Positions 1-5,885 of a stretch of DNA of 8,492 bases are shown here, piece by piece. Position 1 is the stretch's first letter; each line of letters opens with the position of its first letter. Both the position numbers and the translations under genes were made by a program. The notes under the pieces are model-generated. The model did no database searches. It saw nothing but the letters and a program-made list of their open reading frames with translations, and had not been told where the DNA came from. Origin of the DNA: Firmicutes bacterium UBA4882 (GTDB lineage: Bacteria; Bacillota; UBA4882); NCBI GenBank assembly GCA_002399265.1, contig DHDG01000047.1, forward strand, positions 64,134-72,625. Reading direction: 5' to 3'.

Positions 1-50
1 CAGCAGAACCGTCCCCCTGTGTCTTCAGACGCATGAACCGTCCCCTTGTC
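1..50. repeat. Two right-type arms of the GGGACGGTTC repeat
   Basis: Bases 1-23 match the right arm of the hairpin at 7914-7940 at 21 of 23 positions (compared with 7918-7940). A second, shorter copy, GAACCGTCCCCTTGTC, lies at 35-50 in the same orientation. The first copy may be cut by the window edge. The second copy lies inside the 3' end of the acetyltransferase gene. Repeats of this type resemble REP-like elements mobilised by tyrosine (Y1) transposases; no such transposase is in the window, so that link is inference. Confidence 0.75.
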
Positions 51-600
51 TTGCCCAATCTGCACGGATCAGCCCAAAATGGCAGATGTCTTCGAACTGA
101 CCCCATTTGCAAACTCCATGTCTGGCGATCCCCTCCAGAAGGAGACCGCTTTTCTCCATAATGCGTCTGGAACCGACGTTTTTGAACATGCATTTGCCAT
201 AGATGCGTTCCAGCTCAAGCATTTCAAATCCAAATTGCACCACGCGCCGGCATGCCTCTGTGCCGTAACCTTGATTCCAGCGATCCGGATCAATGAAATA
301 AGCGATCTCCGCATTGCGGTGTTCCGGAAGAATCGCCGGGAACCCTGTGTTGCCAATGTAGGCACCCGTATCTTTCACGAAAATCCCCAACTCGCAAGCA
401 GTTCCTTTTTGGCGACAGTTATTGGTGAAGTTGATCCACCAATCGACCTTGGCGCGCGGATAGGGATGCGGAATCATCAAAGTAGTGGCAGCAATCTCCT
501 TGCGGCTGACGACCCTGAAGACATTTTCCGCGTCTTCCGGGCAGTAGGGTCGTAGGATCAACCGCTCAGTATATAAAACTACATCCGATATTTTTCCCAT
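25..600 (-). CDS. GNAT family N-acetyltransferase, RimJ/RimL-like
   Basis: A probable cytoplasmic acetyl-CoA-dependent N-acetyltransferase of 191 residues; the acceptor (protein N-terminus or small molecule) cannot be told from sequence. The N-terminus has the family opening LYTERLILRPY. The acetyl-CoA pyrophosphate loop is seen as DRWNQGYGTEA (Q/RxxGxG/A type), and the late family motif as NVGSRRIMEKSGL. I chose the ATG at 600 because GGGGGG lies about 7 bases upstream and the family motif begins a few residues later. The reading frame stays open back to a TTG at 699, but that extension is encoded by leader and repeat sequence and looks non-genuine. The natural end appears to be near LIRADW. 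The last eight or so codons and the stop are supplied by the repeat copy at 35-50. The gene is thus bracketed by repeat arms (1-50 and 696-720). Confidence 0.88.
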   Translation of the reverse strand: MGKISDVVLYTERLILRPYCPEDAENVFRVVSRKEIAATTLMIPHPYPRAKVDWWINFTNNCRQKGTACELGIFVKDTGAYIGNTGFPAILPEHRNAEIAYFIDPDRWNQGYGTEACRRVVQFGFEMLELERIYGKCMFKNVGSRRIMEKSGLLLEGIARHGVCKWGQFEDICHFGLIRADWARQGDGSCV

Positions 601-646
601 AGCAATCCCCCCAGTACTGATAGTCGATATTCCCATATTTCCCGGG

Positions 647-677
647 ATTTTCGCCGACGCCTGCGGAAAGTCCTGCC
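647..677 (-). promoter_or_regulatory. GGCAGGA leader motif upstream of the GNAT gene
   Basis: On the minus strand this reads GGCAGGACTTT, then 13 bases, then CGAAAAT, ending 46 bases before the start codon. It resembles the leaders of the other three genes noted at 1155-1189, 3631-3659 and 5774-5802, though this is the most GC-rich version. It may be part of an untranslated leader or a transcription signal. The function is unknown to me. Confidence 0.35.
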
Positions 678-695
678 CTTTCCTACCCTTATGAT

Positions 696-720
696 ACAAG
701 GGGACGGCTCTTCAGTGCTG
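696..720. repeat. Left-type arm of the GGGACGGTTC repeat
   Basis: The stretch GGGACGGCTCTTCAGTGCTG matches the left arm of the 7865-7891 copy with two mismatches in 20 bases. It is inverted relative to the arms at 1-50, so the GNAT gene sits between inverted repeat copies. No matching right arm follows it, so it is either a solo or decayed copy, or one end of a unit enclosing the gene. Confidence 0.65.
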
Positions 721-772
721 ACATGCTTAAAAAGGGACTCGTATTTAACGCTCTTACCAGGACGGACCGATA

Positions 773-1117
773 TTAGAGGGGGCTGCTTGTATTGGATGGA
801 ACTTCTTCGCCTTTTTTTGAAATGGCAGTGATATAGTAATAGTAAAAAACGCCATCGCCCGCAGGAGACGGGATCGCGTCGGCATAGACTGTTTTGACCA
901 AAGGCGTCCCGGTCACTTTTACAAAACTACCGGTTGACCCGGTGCGGCGATAGACATTGTAGCCGACAGCGTTCTTACTCTCTGTCCAACTCAGGCTGAT
1001 TTGGCGTAGCTGCCCTGAAGCCTCCAAAACAACTGGAGTAACCTCTTTGCATCCAATCAAAATCGTGGCCAGCATACAAACAATGGCTAATAAAGCCCAA
1101 CACCTGGAGTTTTTCAA
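773..1117 (-). CDS. Small fibronectin type III domain lipoprotein
   Basis: A 114-residue predicted lipoprotein of unknown role on the outer face of the cytoplasmic membrane. Residues 1-22 form a lipoprotein signal with lipobox LIGC (acylated Cys23). Residues about 28-112 form one fibronectin type III domain, recognisable from ISLSWTESKNAVGYNVYRR and the later FYYYYITAIS strand. A single FnIII domain alone on a lipid anchor suggests binding or a scaffold role rather than catalysis. The start is a TTG at 1117, chosen because GGGGGGAT lies about 5 bases upstream and the signal peptide begins directly after it. No ATG fits. The gene is divergent from the TetR gene and does not share its strand or operator. 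It could be a fragment of a larger multi-FnIII surface protein, but it has its own signal and stop. Confidence 0.8.
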   Translation of the reverse strand: MKNSRCWALLAIVCMLATILIGCKEVTPVVLEASGQLRQISLSWTESKNAVGYNVYRRTGSTGSFVKVTGTPLVKTVYADAIPSPAGDGVFYYYYITAISKKGEEVPSNTSSPL

Positions 1118-1154
1118 TTCCGATCCCCCCGACTTTTTCTATTTGTCGCATTAA

Positions 1155-1189
1155 ATTATATTTTCCACCACAGGTAATACTTTCCTGCC
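1155..1189 (-). promoter_or_regulatory. GGCAGGA leader motif upstream of the FnIII lipoprotein
   Basis: On the minus strand GGCAGGAAAGT is followed about 15 bases later by GGAAAATATAAT. This is like the leaders of the GNAT and GLUG genes but with a one-base spacing difference. It also contains a perfect TATAAT (1155-1160), which could be a -10 box, although no good -35 box lies 17 bases upstream of it. Confidence 0.35.
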
Positions 1190-1195
1190 TGCTTT

Positions 1196-1224
1196 AAAAT
1201 ACGCTGATAAAAATAAGTTATCAA
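1196..1224 (-). promoter_or_regulatory. Candidate sigma-A promoter for the FnIII lipoprotein
   Basis: Minus-strand TTGATA (1224-1219), a 17-base spacer, then TATTTT (1201-1196). Each hexamer has few mismatches to TTGACA/TATAAT. Transcription would start close to 1189 and give a leader of about 70 bases carrying the GGCAGGA motif. A 6-bp inverted repeat, TGATAA/TTATCA (1205-1210 and 1218-1223), overlaps the -35 box and the spacer. Confidence 0.4.
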
Positions 1225-1271
1225 CATTTTTTATTGCTCTGAGGATGATACCTGGCTTTAAAACAAGTTCT

Positions 1272-1300
1272 CGACAAACAGTTTACATGGTGGTAATATG
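1272..1300 (+). promoter_or_regulatory. Candidate promoter of the tetR gene
   Basis: TCGACA (1272-1277), a 17-base spacer and TAATAT (1295-1300) make a plausible sigma-A promoter. The predicted transcription start would fall at about 1307, directly in the palindromic operator 1307-1319. That is the expected layout for autorepression by a TetR protein. Confidence 0.45.
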
Positions 1301-1306
1301 TTAAGT

Positions 1307-1319
1307 GAACGATGTTCAT
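1307..1319. promoter_or_regulatory. TetR operator 1 (palindrome TGAAC-GAT-GTTCA)
   Basis: A perfect 5-bp inverted repeat around a 3-base centre, lying between the candidate -10 box and the ribosome binding site of the tetR gene. Its reverse complement with flanks (AATGAACATCGTTCACTT) matches operator 2 upstream of the membrane-protein gene at 16 of 18 positions. This makes it the likely binding site of the regulator encoded next to it. Confidence 0.75.
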
Positions 1320-1341
1320 TTGCGAATTGGAGTTTTGAATT

Positions 1342-1896
1342 TTGTCAAGAATGATTGATAATCCGAGAGAGCTAATCCTTGGCGAGGCCAGAAAGATCCT
1401 TTATAACGAAGGATATTCCAGTGTAAGCATCAGAAGGGTTGCAAAAGAGTGCAACATTTCTATTGGGACTATTTATAACTATTTTCCAACCAAGAAGGAA
1501 CTGATCCTTGAGATGATGACCAGCTACTGGCAGGAGTTTTTGGATAAAGCAGCGGTAATTATTAAATCTCGGGAGGACTTCTATGGAAGGTTAAGGTGCA
1601 TATTTCAGGAGGTGCTTAGCTTTGTAGGCAGGTTTAAATCAGTATGGCTAAGCAGGGAGTTTTATGAATCTCCTGATTATGTGGAAGGAGGTATCCAAAG
1701 GGAGCACATTTACGTTGGAAGGCTTACTGCCATGATTGAAGAACTGCTTGGGGAAAAGGCCCCTGACAAAGTTCAAGCGGAATTTGAAGCTAAGAAAATG
1801 GCTTCCTTTATAGTAATAAACTTCATGTCAATGGTTCAGAACAGGAATTATGATTATGACTTCTTTGAGGATGTTCTTAGGAAGCTTTTGGATTAA
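1342..1896 (+). CDS. TetR/AcrR family transcriptional regulator
   Basis: A cytoplasmic, probably dimeric DNA-binding repressor of 184 residues, a normal length for the family. Residues about 10-58 form the N-terminal helix-turn-helix domain, with the diagnostic run VAKECNISIGTIYNYFPTKK (33-52) and the following ELILEM helix. The C-terminal ligand domain (about 60-184) is all-helical and does not reveal the inducer. I chose the TTG at 1342 because TTGGAG lies 9 bases upstream; the in-frame ATG at 1351 would be 18 bases from it. Its operator pair (1307-1319 and 1943-1955) predicts autoregulation and control of the membrane protein that follows. A weak hairpin directly after the stop could limit readthrough. 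Base composition of this pair appears more AT-rich than the neighbours, which may indicate separate acquisition. Confidence 0.92.
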   Translation: MSRMIDNPRELILGEARKILYNEGYSSVSIRRVAKECNISIGTIYNYFPTKKELILEMMTSYWQEFLDKAAVIIKSREDFYGRLRCIFQEVLSFVGRFKSVWLSREFYESPDYVEGGIQREHIYVGRLTAMIEELLGEKAPDKVQAEFEAKKMASFIVINFMSMVQNRNYDYDFFEDVLRKLLD

Positions 1897-1931
1897 ATCA
1901 TATCTTGAGATCTTGAGGATATGATTTTCTT
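1895..1931 (+). terminator. Possible weak hairpin terminator after tetR
   Basis: A perfect 10-bp inverted repeat, AAATCATATC (1895-1904) and GATATGATTT (1918-1927), begins in the TAA stop codon and runs into TTTTCTT. The stem has only two G:C pairs and a 13-base loop, so termination would be weak. It could instead be an attenuation or operator element for the downstream gene. Confidence 0.4.
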
Positions 1932-1942
1932 ATGAACACAAA

Positions 1943-1955
1943 TGAACAGTGTTCA
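1943..1955. promoter_or_regulatory. TetR operator 2 (palindrome TGAAC-AGT-GTTCA)
   Basis: A second copy of the operator, 51 bases before the start of the membrane-protein gene. Core arms are identical to operator 1, and the flanks match it in inverted orientation (AATGAACA..GTTCACTT). An extra half-site, TATGAACA, lies just upstream at 1931-1938. I could not find a convincing promoter around it, so the exact repression geometry is open. Confidence 0.75.
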
Positions 1956-2005
1956 CTTGGAAGCTTACGAAGATCGGATAACAAAAAAATATGGAGGCGT
2001 TCTTC

Positions 2006-2710
2006 ATGAAGTATTTTGAAGTGTTATTTAGCATTTTGTACTTGGTTTCAGTACTCTATATGTCAATTAAAATGATCAAGTGGGGCAAGAACAGCAGGAT
2101 AGTCAGGCTATTCGGATACATGGGATTTATTTTGGGCTTCGGTGATTCCTTCCACCTGGTGCCAAGGATTTACGCGCTTTTGACTACAGGGCTTGAGGCA
2201 AACGCTGCAGTTCTTGGGATTGGAAAGGCGATTACCTCCATTACTATGACAGCATTTTATGTACTTCTCTTCCTAATCTGGGAGACAAGATTCAATATCA
2301 GGGACGACAAAAAATTAAGAATAGCGGTTGGCGTACTTGCTGCTGCAAGATTAGTTTTAAGCCTTATGCCACAGAATCAGTGGACACTTTACAATGCACC
2401 GCTTGATTGGGGTATTTACAGAAACATTCCGTTTGCAATACTTGGCGCGATAATTGTCTACATTTCACTAAAGGAAGCTAAAAGGCACAGCGACAATGTT
2501 TTCAGGAAGATAGGCATAGCCGTTATCATATCCTTTGCCTGCTACTTGCCGGTTGTTCTTTTTGCCAATACCTTCAGCCTTATTGGGATCCTTATGATTC
2601 CGAAGACAATTGCATATTTGTGGGTAGTTTATATTGGGTATAAGGCAGCGTCCGCCCCTTCGGTTTTTCAGGAAGCGGAAGCAAGATGCGGCATTAAGAC
2701 GCAGCCATAA
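2006..2710 (+). CDS. Seven-helix integral membrane protein, TetR-regulated, function unknown
   Basis: I do not recognise a named family. The 234-residue product has about seven hydrophobic segments at roughly 4-24, 36-53, 66-92, 104-121, 138-155, 167-187 and 190-212, and no signal peptide or extramembrane domain. Polar residues sit inside or next to helix 2 in the run GFGDSFHLVPR (44-54; Asp47, His50, Arg54), which suggests a functional site for transport, ligand sensing or catalysis. The ATG at 2006 is chosen over the one at 1991 because GGAGG at 1993-1997 ideally serves 2006 and lies within the upstream codons. It follows the tetR gene by 109 bases, carries the same operator, and so is probably induced when the regulator binds its ligand. 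An efflux or membrane-stress role is a guess from this context only. Confidence 0.82.
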   Translation: MKYFEVLFSILYLVSVLYMSIKMIKWGKNSRIVRLFGYMGFILGFGDSFHLVPRIYALLTTGLEANAAVLGIGKAITSITMTAFYVLLFLIWETRFNIRDDKKLRIAVGVLAAARLVLSLMPQNQWTLYNAPLDWGIYRNIPFAILGAIIVYISLKEAKRHSDNVFRKIGIAVIISFACYLPVVLFANTFSLIGILMIPKTIAYLWVVYIGYKAASAPSVFQEAEARCGIKTQP

Positions 2711-2736
2711 AACGTAGTCCTGATACGCAGCTAATC

Positions 2737-3546
2737 TTAATACGCAGCTTTGGCGAGGTCTAAAGTATGAGTCAAAAGCTCGCGGCCGCCCCAGCTGCCG
2801 TGGCCTGGGATAACGATACTGGCATCACTGTAACGATCGATTAAGTTTTGTACTGCCTGTTGATAGTTGGCAACAGAACCTTCCGAGATATTCCCGAGGT
2901 TATTTGAATCCAGCGACTTAACGATGCATCCACCGAACAATACCTTTTCGGCGGCGAAATAGATTGCAATATTATCCGCTGTGTGAGCCGGGCCGGGATA
3001 ATATGTTTCGATAATGGAATCGGACGCCCCGACTGTAATAGGCATCATTTCCTGGTCAATGGCGGATTCAGGCCTTGGGTAGCCTGCTCCTTCAGCCAAC
3101 TGGGCAGTCTGGGGAGTACTGATTACCCTGATGTTGTCAGCGATAAGTACGGCGATCCCGCCAATGCGATCCTGGTGCGCATGAGTGATCACTGCCAATA
3201 CCGGTTTTTTAAGAAACATTTGCCAGGTCGTATTCAGCAATTCAGCAGTCTGCTCGCATGTCCAGGGTGTATCAATTAGAATCAACCCTGTGGCGGTTTC
3301 AATGATCATCCCGTTCGATGGCGTGGGCCAGCCATTGTAGTTGAAATGCGAAGTATGGACCCATACAGAGTCACTCACTTTTATTAGTCTGACACCAGAA
3401 GGGTTTTGCGTTGCAACGCTCGCATTGTCTGCGCCACTGGCGGCTACGGCTGTGCTTTCGAATACAATCCCGGCCAGGCACGCCATCAGTGTGAGTACGA
3501 GCAAAGTAGACGCTCCTAAATTTCTTTTGCCAATGAAGACCGGCAT
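2737..3546 (-). CDS. Subclass B1 metallo-beta-lactamase, exported
   Basis: A zinc hydrolase of 269 residues predicted to open beta-lactam rings outside the cytoplasmic membrane. The MBL fold shows the full B1 set: HAHQDRIGG (His122, His124, Asp126), PGPAHTADN (His188), GGCIVKS (Cys207 as zinc ligand and Lys210 as the substrate carboxylate contact), LGN (Asn219) and PGHG (His249). The Cys and Lys are what separate B1 enzymes from the many other MBL-fold hydrolases. Residues 1-37 are an export signal: cleavage after AVAA (about 36) is possible, and so is lipidation at LMAC (Cys23, with an unusual Met at -2). The ATG at 3546 has GGGAGAG about 11 bases upstream, slightly long. The gene converges on the membrane-protein gene with only 26 bases between them, and is divergent from the first GLUG gene. 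No regulator of the BlaI/BlaR type is present. Substrate range cannot be told. Confidence 0.92.
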   Translation of the reverse strand: MPVFIGKRNLGASTLLVLTLMACLAGIVFESTAVAASGADNASVATQNPSGVRLIKVSDSVWVHTSHFNYNGWPTPSNGMIIETATGLILIDTPWTCEQTAELLNTTWQMFLKKPVLAVITHAHQDRIGGIAVLIADNIRVISTPQTAQLAEGAGYPRPESAIDQEMMPITVGASDSIIETYYPGPAHTADNIAIYFAAEKVLFGGCIVKSLDSNNLGNISEGSVANYQQAVQNLIDRYSDASIVIPGHGSWGGRELLTHTLDLAKAAY

Positions 3547-3630
3547 ATTAATGTAATCTCTCCCTCATATGTTACTTTTCACTTATAATATACCATACAT
3601 GAAATTTATTTTGCCATGGAAGGCCGGAAG

Positions 3631-3659
3631 GGAATTTATATTAATGTAGTGAATCAATA
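3631..3659 (+). promoter_or_regulatory. Shared leader motif upstream of GLUG lipoprotein 1
   Basis: GGAATTT, 12 bases, TGAAT, one base, AATA. The identical arrangement with identical spacing occurs at 5774-5802 upstream of the paralogue. It ends 38 bases before the start codon. A loose promoter, TTGCCA (3611-3616) with TTTATA (3635-3640) at 18-base spacing, would overlap it. Confidence 0.5.
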
Positions 3660-3697
3660 TGGCAAAGTACAACATGACCAAGGACGGAGGCATGCGC

Positions 3698-5611
3698 ATG
3701 AAAAGGCTATTGTTCTCAAGTGTTTTGATCATCCTGCTATGCCTGATCTTACTGAGCAGCGGCTGTGGCCAAAAGCCGCAATTTACCCTGACGATCGGTG
3801 TTGAAGGTGATGGGACCACTCTGCCGAAACCGGGCAAGTATACTTATGGGGAAAATACGGTGGTAACCCTGAAAGCGATCCCCGCCGCCGGCAGCCTTTT
3901 TGATCATTGGGGCGGAGCGGACGGCGCATCTGTGTCAAGTGCGAATACGATCGTAATGAATGGCAACAAATCTGTTAAGGCCGTATTCAGCAAACTTACA
4001 TATCCGCTGAATATCACCGTTAACCCGGAAGGCACCGGCACAGTCACGCCTGAACTGGTAACCAAAGCAGGCAAAGATTACGAACATGGCCAGACTGTCC
4101 GGCTGACCGCCACTCCGACCACCGCAGGCTATCTTTTCACCGACTGGGGCGGCGATTTGAGCGGCTCGGAAAACCCAGCGGAGCTATTAATTGATTCCGC
4201 GAAAAGTGTTACCGCCAATTTTGCGGAAGCGAAGATGGAAATTGTAACTCAGCCTGCAGCCAGTATCGCCGGACAAACCCTGGGTGGTTTTCCGACAGTG
4301 AAAGTAACAACAAAGGCGGATGGGACGCCGATACCTAATGTTGCAATTAATGTTACAGAAAAGAACGGGCTGCCTTTCCAAGGTATTAAAACTGTACTGA
4401 CCAATGCTGAAGGCATGGCTGTTTTTAATGACCTTGTCTTTTACGAAGGTACTTATAAGCTGGTGTTTTCCTCCAATAACCTTAGTAATATTGAATCAGA
4501 CTTTTTCCCTGTAAGCGTGGCAGGAGCCGGCTCCGTAGAGAACCCTTACCTGATTCATAACCTCTACGGGCTGATGTATATCGAGACTCATCTGGATGCC
4601 TGTTTCCGTATCGAGAATGACATTGATGCCAGTGATACTGCAGATCCGACTTACAATGGCGGAGAGGGCTGGCTACCGATCGGACAAACCGAAACCGGTT
4701 TCTCTGGACAAATAGACGGGAATGACAAAACTATCAGCGGGCTGTATATTAACAGGCCAAACCAGGATTTTGTCGGATTTATCAAATCAATCAGGACTGC
4801 TATCAGACAAGTGCTGATCAAGGACCTGCACTTAACCGGTGTCGACATGATCGGCAGAGAATATGTTGGGGGCCTGATTGGCGGCATAACAGCAGACGAT
4901 ACATCGCTAATTGAAAACTGTTCCGTCACAGGTCATATTGCCGGAACGAGTTCCACAGGCGGGATGTTTGGGGGCTTACGTGGTACCGTTACTAATTGTC
5001 ATACTGATACAATTGTATCAGCAGGCGTTGGTGCCTGGTATACTGGTGGTCTGGCGGGTTTCGCCAGTTCAGCGACTATCACCAAGTGCTTTGCTTTCGG
5101 GAGTGTTACGGGTCAGTATGCTGTTGGGGGACTCTTAGGAACCACGGAAGGCTGTTCAATCAATCAATGCTACGCTTTTGCTGATGTTAATTCCCTCACA
5201 GAAGTTGCTGAAAGCTCTATGATTGGGGGCTTTGCCGGATGGCTTCAGGCGGGTAGTACTGTTGCGGATTGCTATAGCAGAAGCATTGTTGATGGGAAAA
5301 ACAGTGTCGCCGGTTTCTGCGGCCAATTAGCGGACTCGACAGTTGAGCGCTGCTATTCCACCGGTGCTGTTACATCTTCTGGCACCCATGGTGGTTTTAT
5401 AGCCTTAACCTATGGTATTACAAGTATTACACACTGCTATTACGACAGTGATACTTCCCAGTGTTCCGATACTGGTAATGGCGACCCCATGACCACCGCG
5501 GAAATGCAGGATTGGGAAAATTATAACGAGTGGGATTTAACGGCGGTTTGGAATATCAGTCCGGCCATTAATGATGGGTATCCGTATTTGCGGAACACGC
5601 CAGCAGAATGA
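3698..5611 (+). CDS. GLUG-repeat surface lipoprotein 1 (InlB-type B-repeats, Ig-like, GLUG solenoid)
   Basis: A 637-residue predicted lipoprotein displayed on the cell surface; a role in adhesion or binding is inferred from the architecture and no catalytic motif is seen. Residues 1-22 are the signal, with acylation at Cys23 (LSSGC). Two divergent InlB B-type repeats follow at about 29-98 and 102-177, marked by FDHWGG and FTDWGG and by ending in VKAVF and VTANF. A beta-sandwich of Ig or transthyretin-like type lies at about 179-275, with the TNAEGMAVFNDL turn. A linker, NPYLIHNLYGL, leads to the GLUG beta-solenoid at about 300-580, with repeats such as VGGLIGG, TGGMFGG and VGGLLG, each followed by a Cys-containing strand (NCSV, NCHT, KCFAFG, QCYAF, DCYSRS, RCYSTG, HCYYD). 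A C-terminal cap ends in NDGYPYLRN. The ATG at 3698 is chosen for GGAGG 7 bases upstream and for the signal peptide; upstream in-frame ATGs lack this. Confidence 0.9.
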   Translation: MKRLLFSSVLIILLCLILLSSGCGQKPQFTLTIGVEGDGTTLPKPGKYTYGENTVVTLKAIPAAGSLFDHWGGADGASVSSANTIVMNGNKSVKAVFSKLTYPLNITVNPEGTGTVTPELVTKAGKDYEHGQTVRLTATPTTAGYLFTDWGGDLSGSENPAELLIDSAKSVTANFAEAKMEIVTQPAASIAGQTLGGFPTVKVTTKADGTPIPNVAINVTEKNGLPFQGIKTVLTNAEGMAVFNDLVFYEGTYKLVFSSNNLSNIESDFFPVSVAGAGSVENPYLIHNLYGLMYIETHLDACFRIENDIDASDTADPTYNGGEGWLPIGQTETGFSGQIDGNDKTISGLYINRPNQDFVGFIKSIRTAIRQVLIKDLHLTGVDMIGREYVGGLIGGITADDTSLIENCSVTGHIAGTSSTGGMFGGLRGTVTNCHTDTIVSAGVGAWYTGGLAGFASSATITKCFAFGSVTGQYAVGGLLGTTEGCSINQCYAFADVNSLTEVAESSMIGGFAGWLQAGSTVADCYSRSIVDGKNSVAGFCGQLADSTVERCYSTGAVTSSGTHGGFIALTYGITSITHCYYDSDTSQCSDTGNGDPMTTAEMQDWENYNEWDLTAVWNISPAINDGYPYLRNTPAE

Positions 5612-5668
5612 TTGCTGTGCGCAACCCTCAGAGCAGAAAGATGCGATGATAATGATTCGATGATCCGA

Positions 5669-5698
5669 AAACCCCCGGCATAACCGGGGGTTTCTTTT
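5669..5698 (+). terminator. Rho-independent terminator after GLUG lipoprotein 1
   Basis: A perfect 10-bp stem AAACCCCCGG (5669-5678) and CCGGGGGTTT (5684-5693) with a 5-base loop, followed by CTTTT. This is the strongest terminator in the window, and it separates transcription of the two GLUG paralogues. Confidence 0.93.
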
Positions 5699-5729
5699 AA
5701 TTCGATCAATCTTACCAATCCTATTGCAC

Positions 5730-5759
5730 TTGGCAGTGACATAGCCGGCCTGGTTTATC
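5730..5759 (+). promoter_or_regulatory. Candidate promoter of GLUG lipoprotein 2
   Basis: TTGGCA (5730-5735), an 18-base spacer and TTTATC (5754-5759), lying after the terminator and just before the leader motif at 5774. The match is only moderate, but some promoter is needed here because the upstream terminator is strong. Confidence 0.3.
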
Positions 5760-5773
5760 CTCTTTTTCTCAAA

Positions 5774-5802
5774 GGAATTTGCATTATCATCATGAATGAA
5801 TA
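5774..5802 (+). promoter_or_regulatory. Shared leader motif upstream of GLUG lipoprotein 2
   Basis: GGAATTT, 12 bases, TGAAT, one base, AATA, with the same spacing as at 3631-3659, while the surrounding bases are clearly different. It ends 83 bases before the start codon, against 38 in the paralogue, so the motif is conserved independently of its distance to the gene. Confidence 0.5.
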
Positions 5803-5814
5803 AACAAATAGCGA

Positions 5815-5864
5815 GAGTATGCCAAATATTGGAATATTGGCGTCTCATTGATCCTTTGATACTC
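5815..5864 (+). other. Nested inverted repeats in the GLUG 2 leader
   Basis: GAGTAT (5815-5820) pairs with ATACTC (5859-5864). Inside it, GCCAAATATT (5821-5830) faces AATATTGGC (5833-5841) as an imperfect palindrome with one bulge. The leader of paralogue 1 has no equivalent. It could be an RNA structure in the untranslated leader or a regulator site; it matches no riboswitch I can recognise. Confidence 0.35.
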
Positions 5865-5885
5865 AACAAGAATGGAGGCTTCTGC

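Noticed and set aside
46..555. Plus-strand open frame of 169 codons opposite the acetyltransferase
   Set aside because: It is antisense to a gene with clear GNAT motifs, has no recognisable domain and no ribosome binding site.
601..699. N-terminal extension of the GNAT protein from a TTG at 699
   Set aside because: The extra 33 residues are read from the repeat arm and leader motif, and a good GGGGGG ribosome binding site serves the ATG at 600.
1991..2005. Upstream ATG start for the seven-helix protein
   Set aside because: The GGAGG needed for the ATG at 2006 lies within these codons, and no ribosome binding site precedes 1991.
2723..2749. Direct repeat ATACGCAGCT at 2723-2732 and 2740-2749 between converging genes
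   Set aside because: Only 10 bp and two copies; likely a small local duplication next to the beta-lactamase stop, with no structure of a terminator or attachment site.
3584..3589. TATAAT upstream of GLUG gene 1
   Set aside because: It is a perfect -10 hexamer on the plus strand, but no usable -35 box lies 16-18 bases upstream, and the region is generally AT-rich.
4651..4929. Minus-strand open frames inside both GLUG genes (also 6387-6914 and others)
   Set aside because: They are shadows of the plus-strand repeats and show no ribosome binding site or domain.
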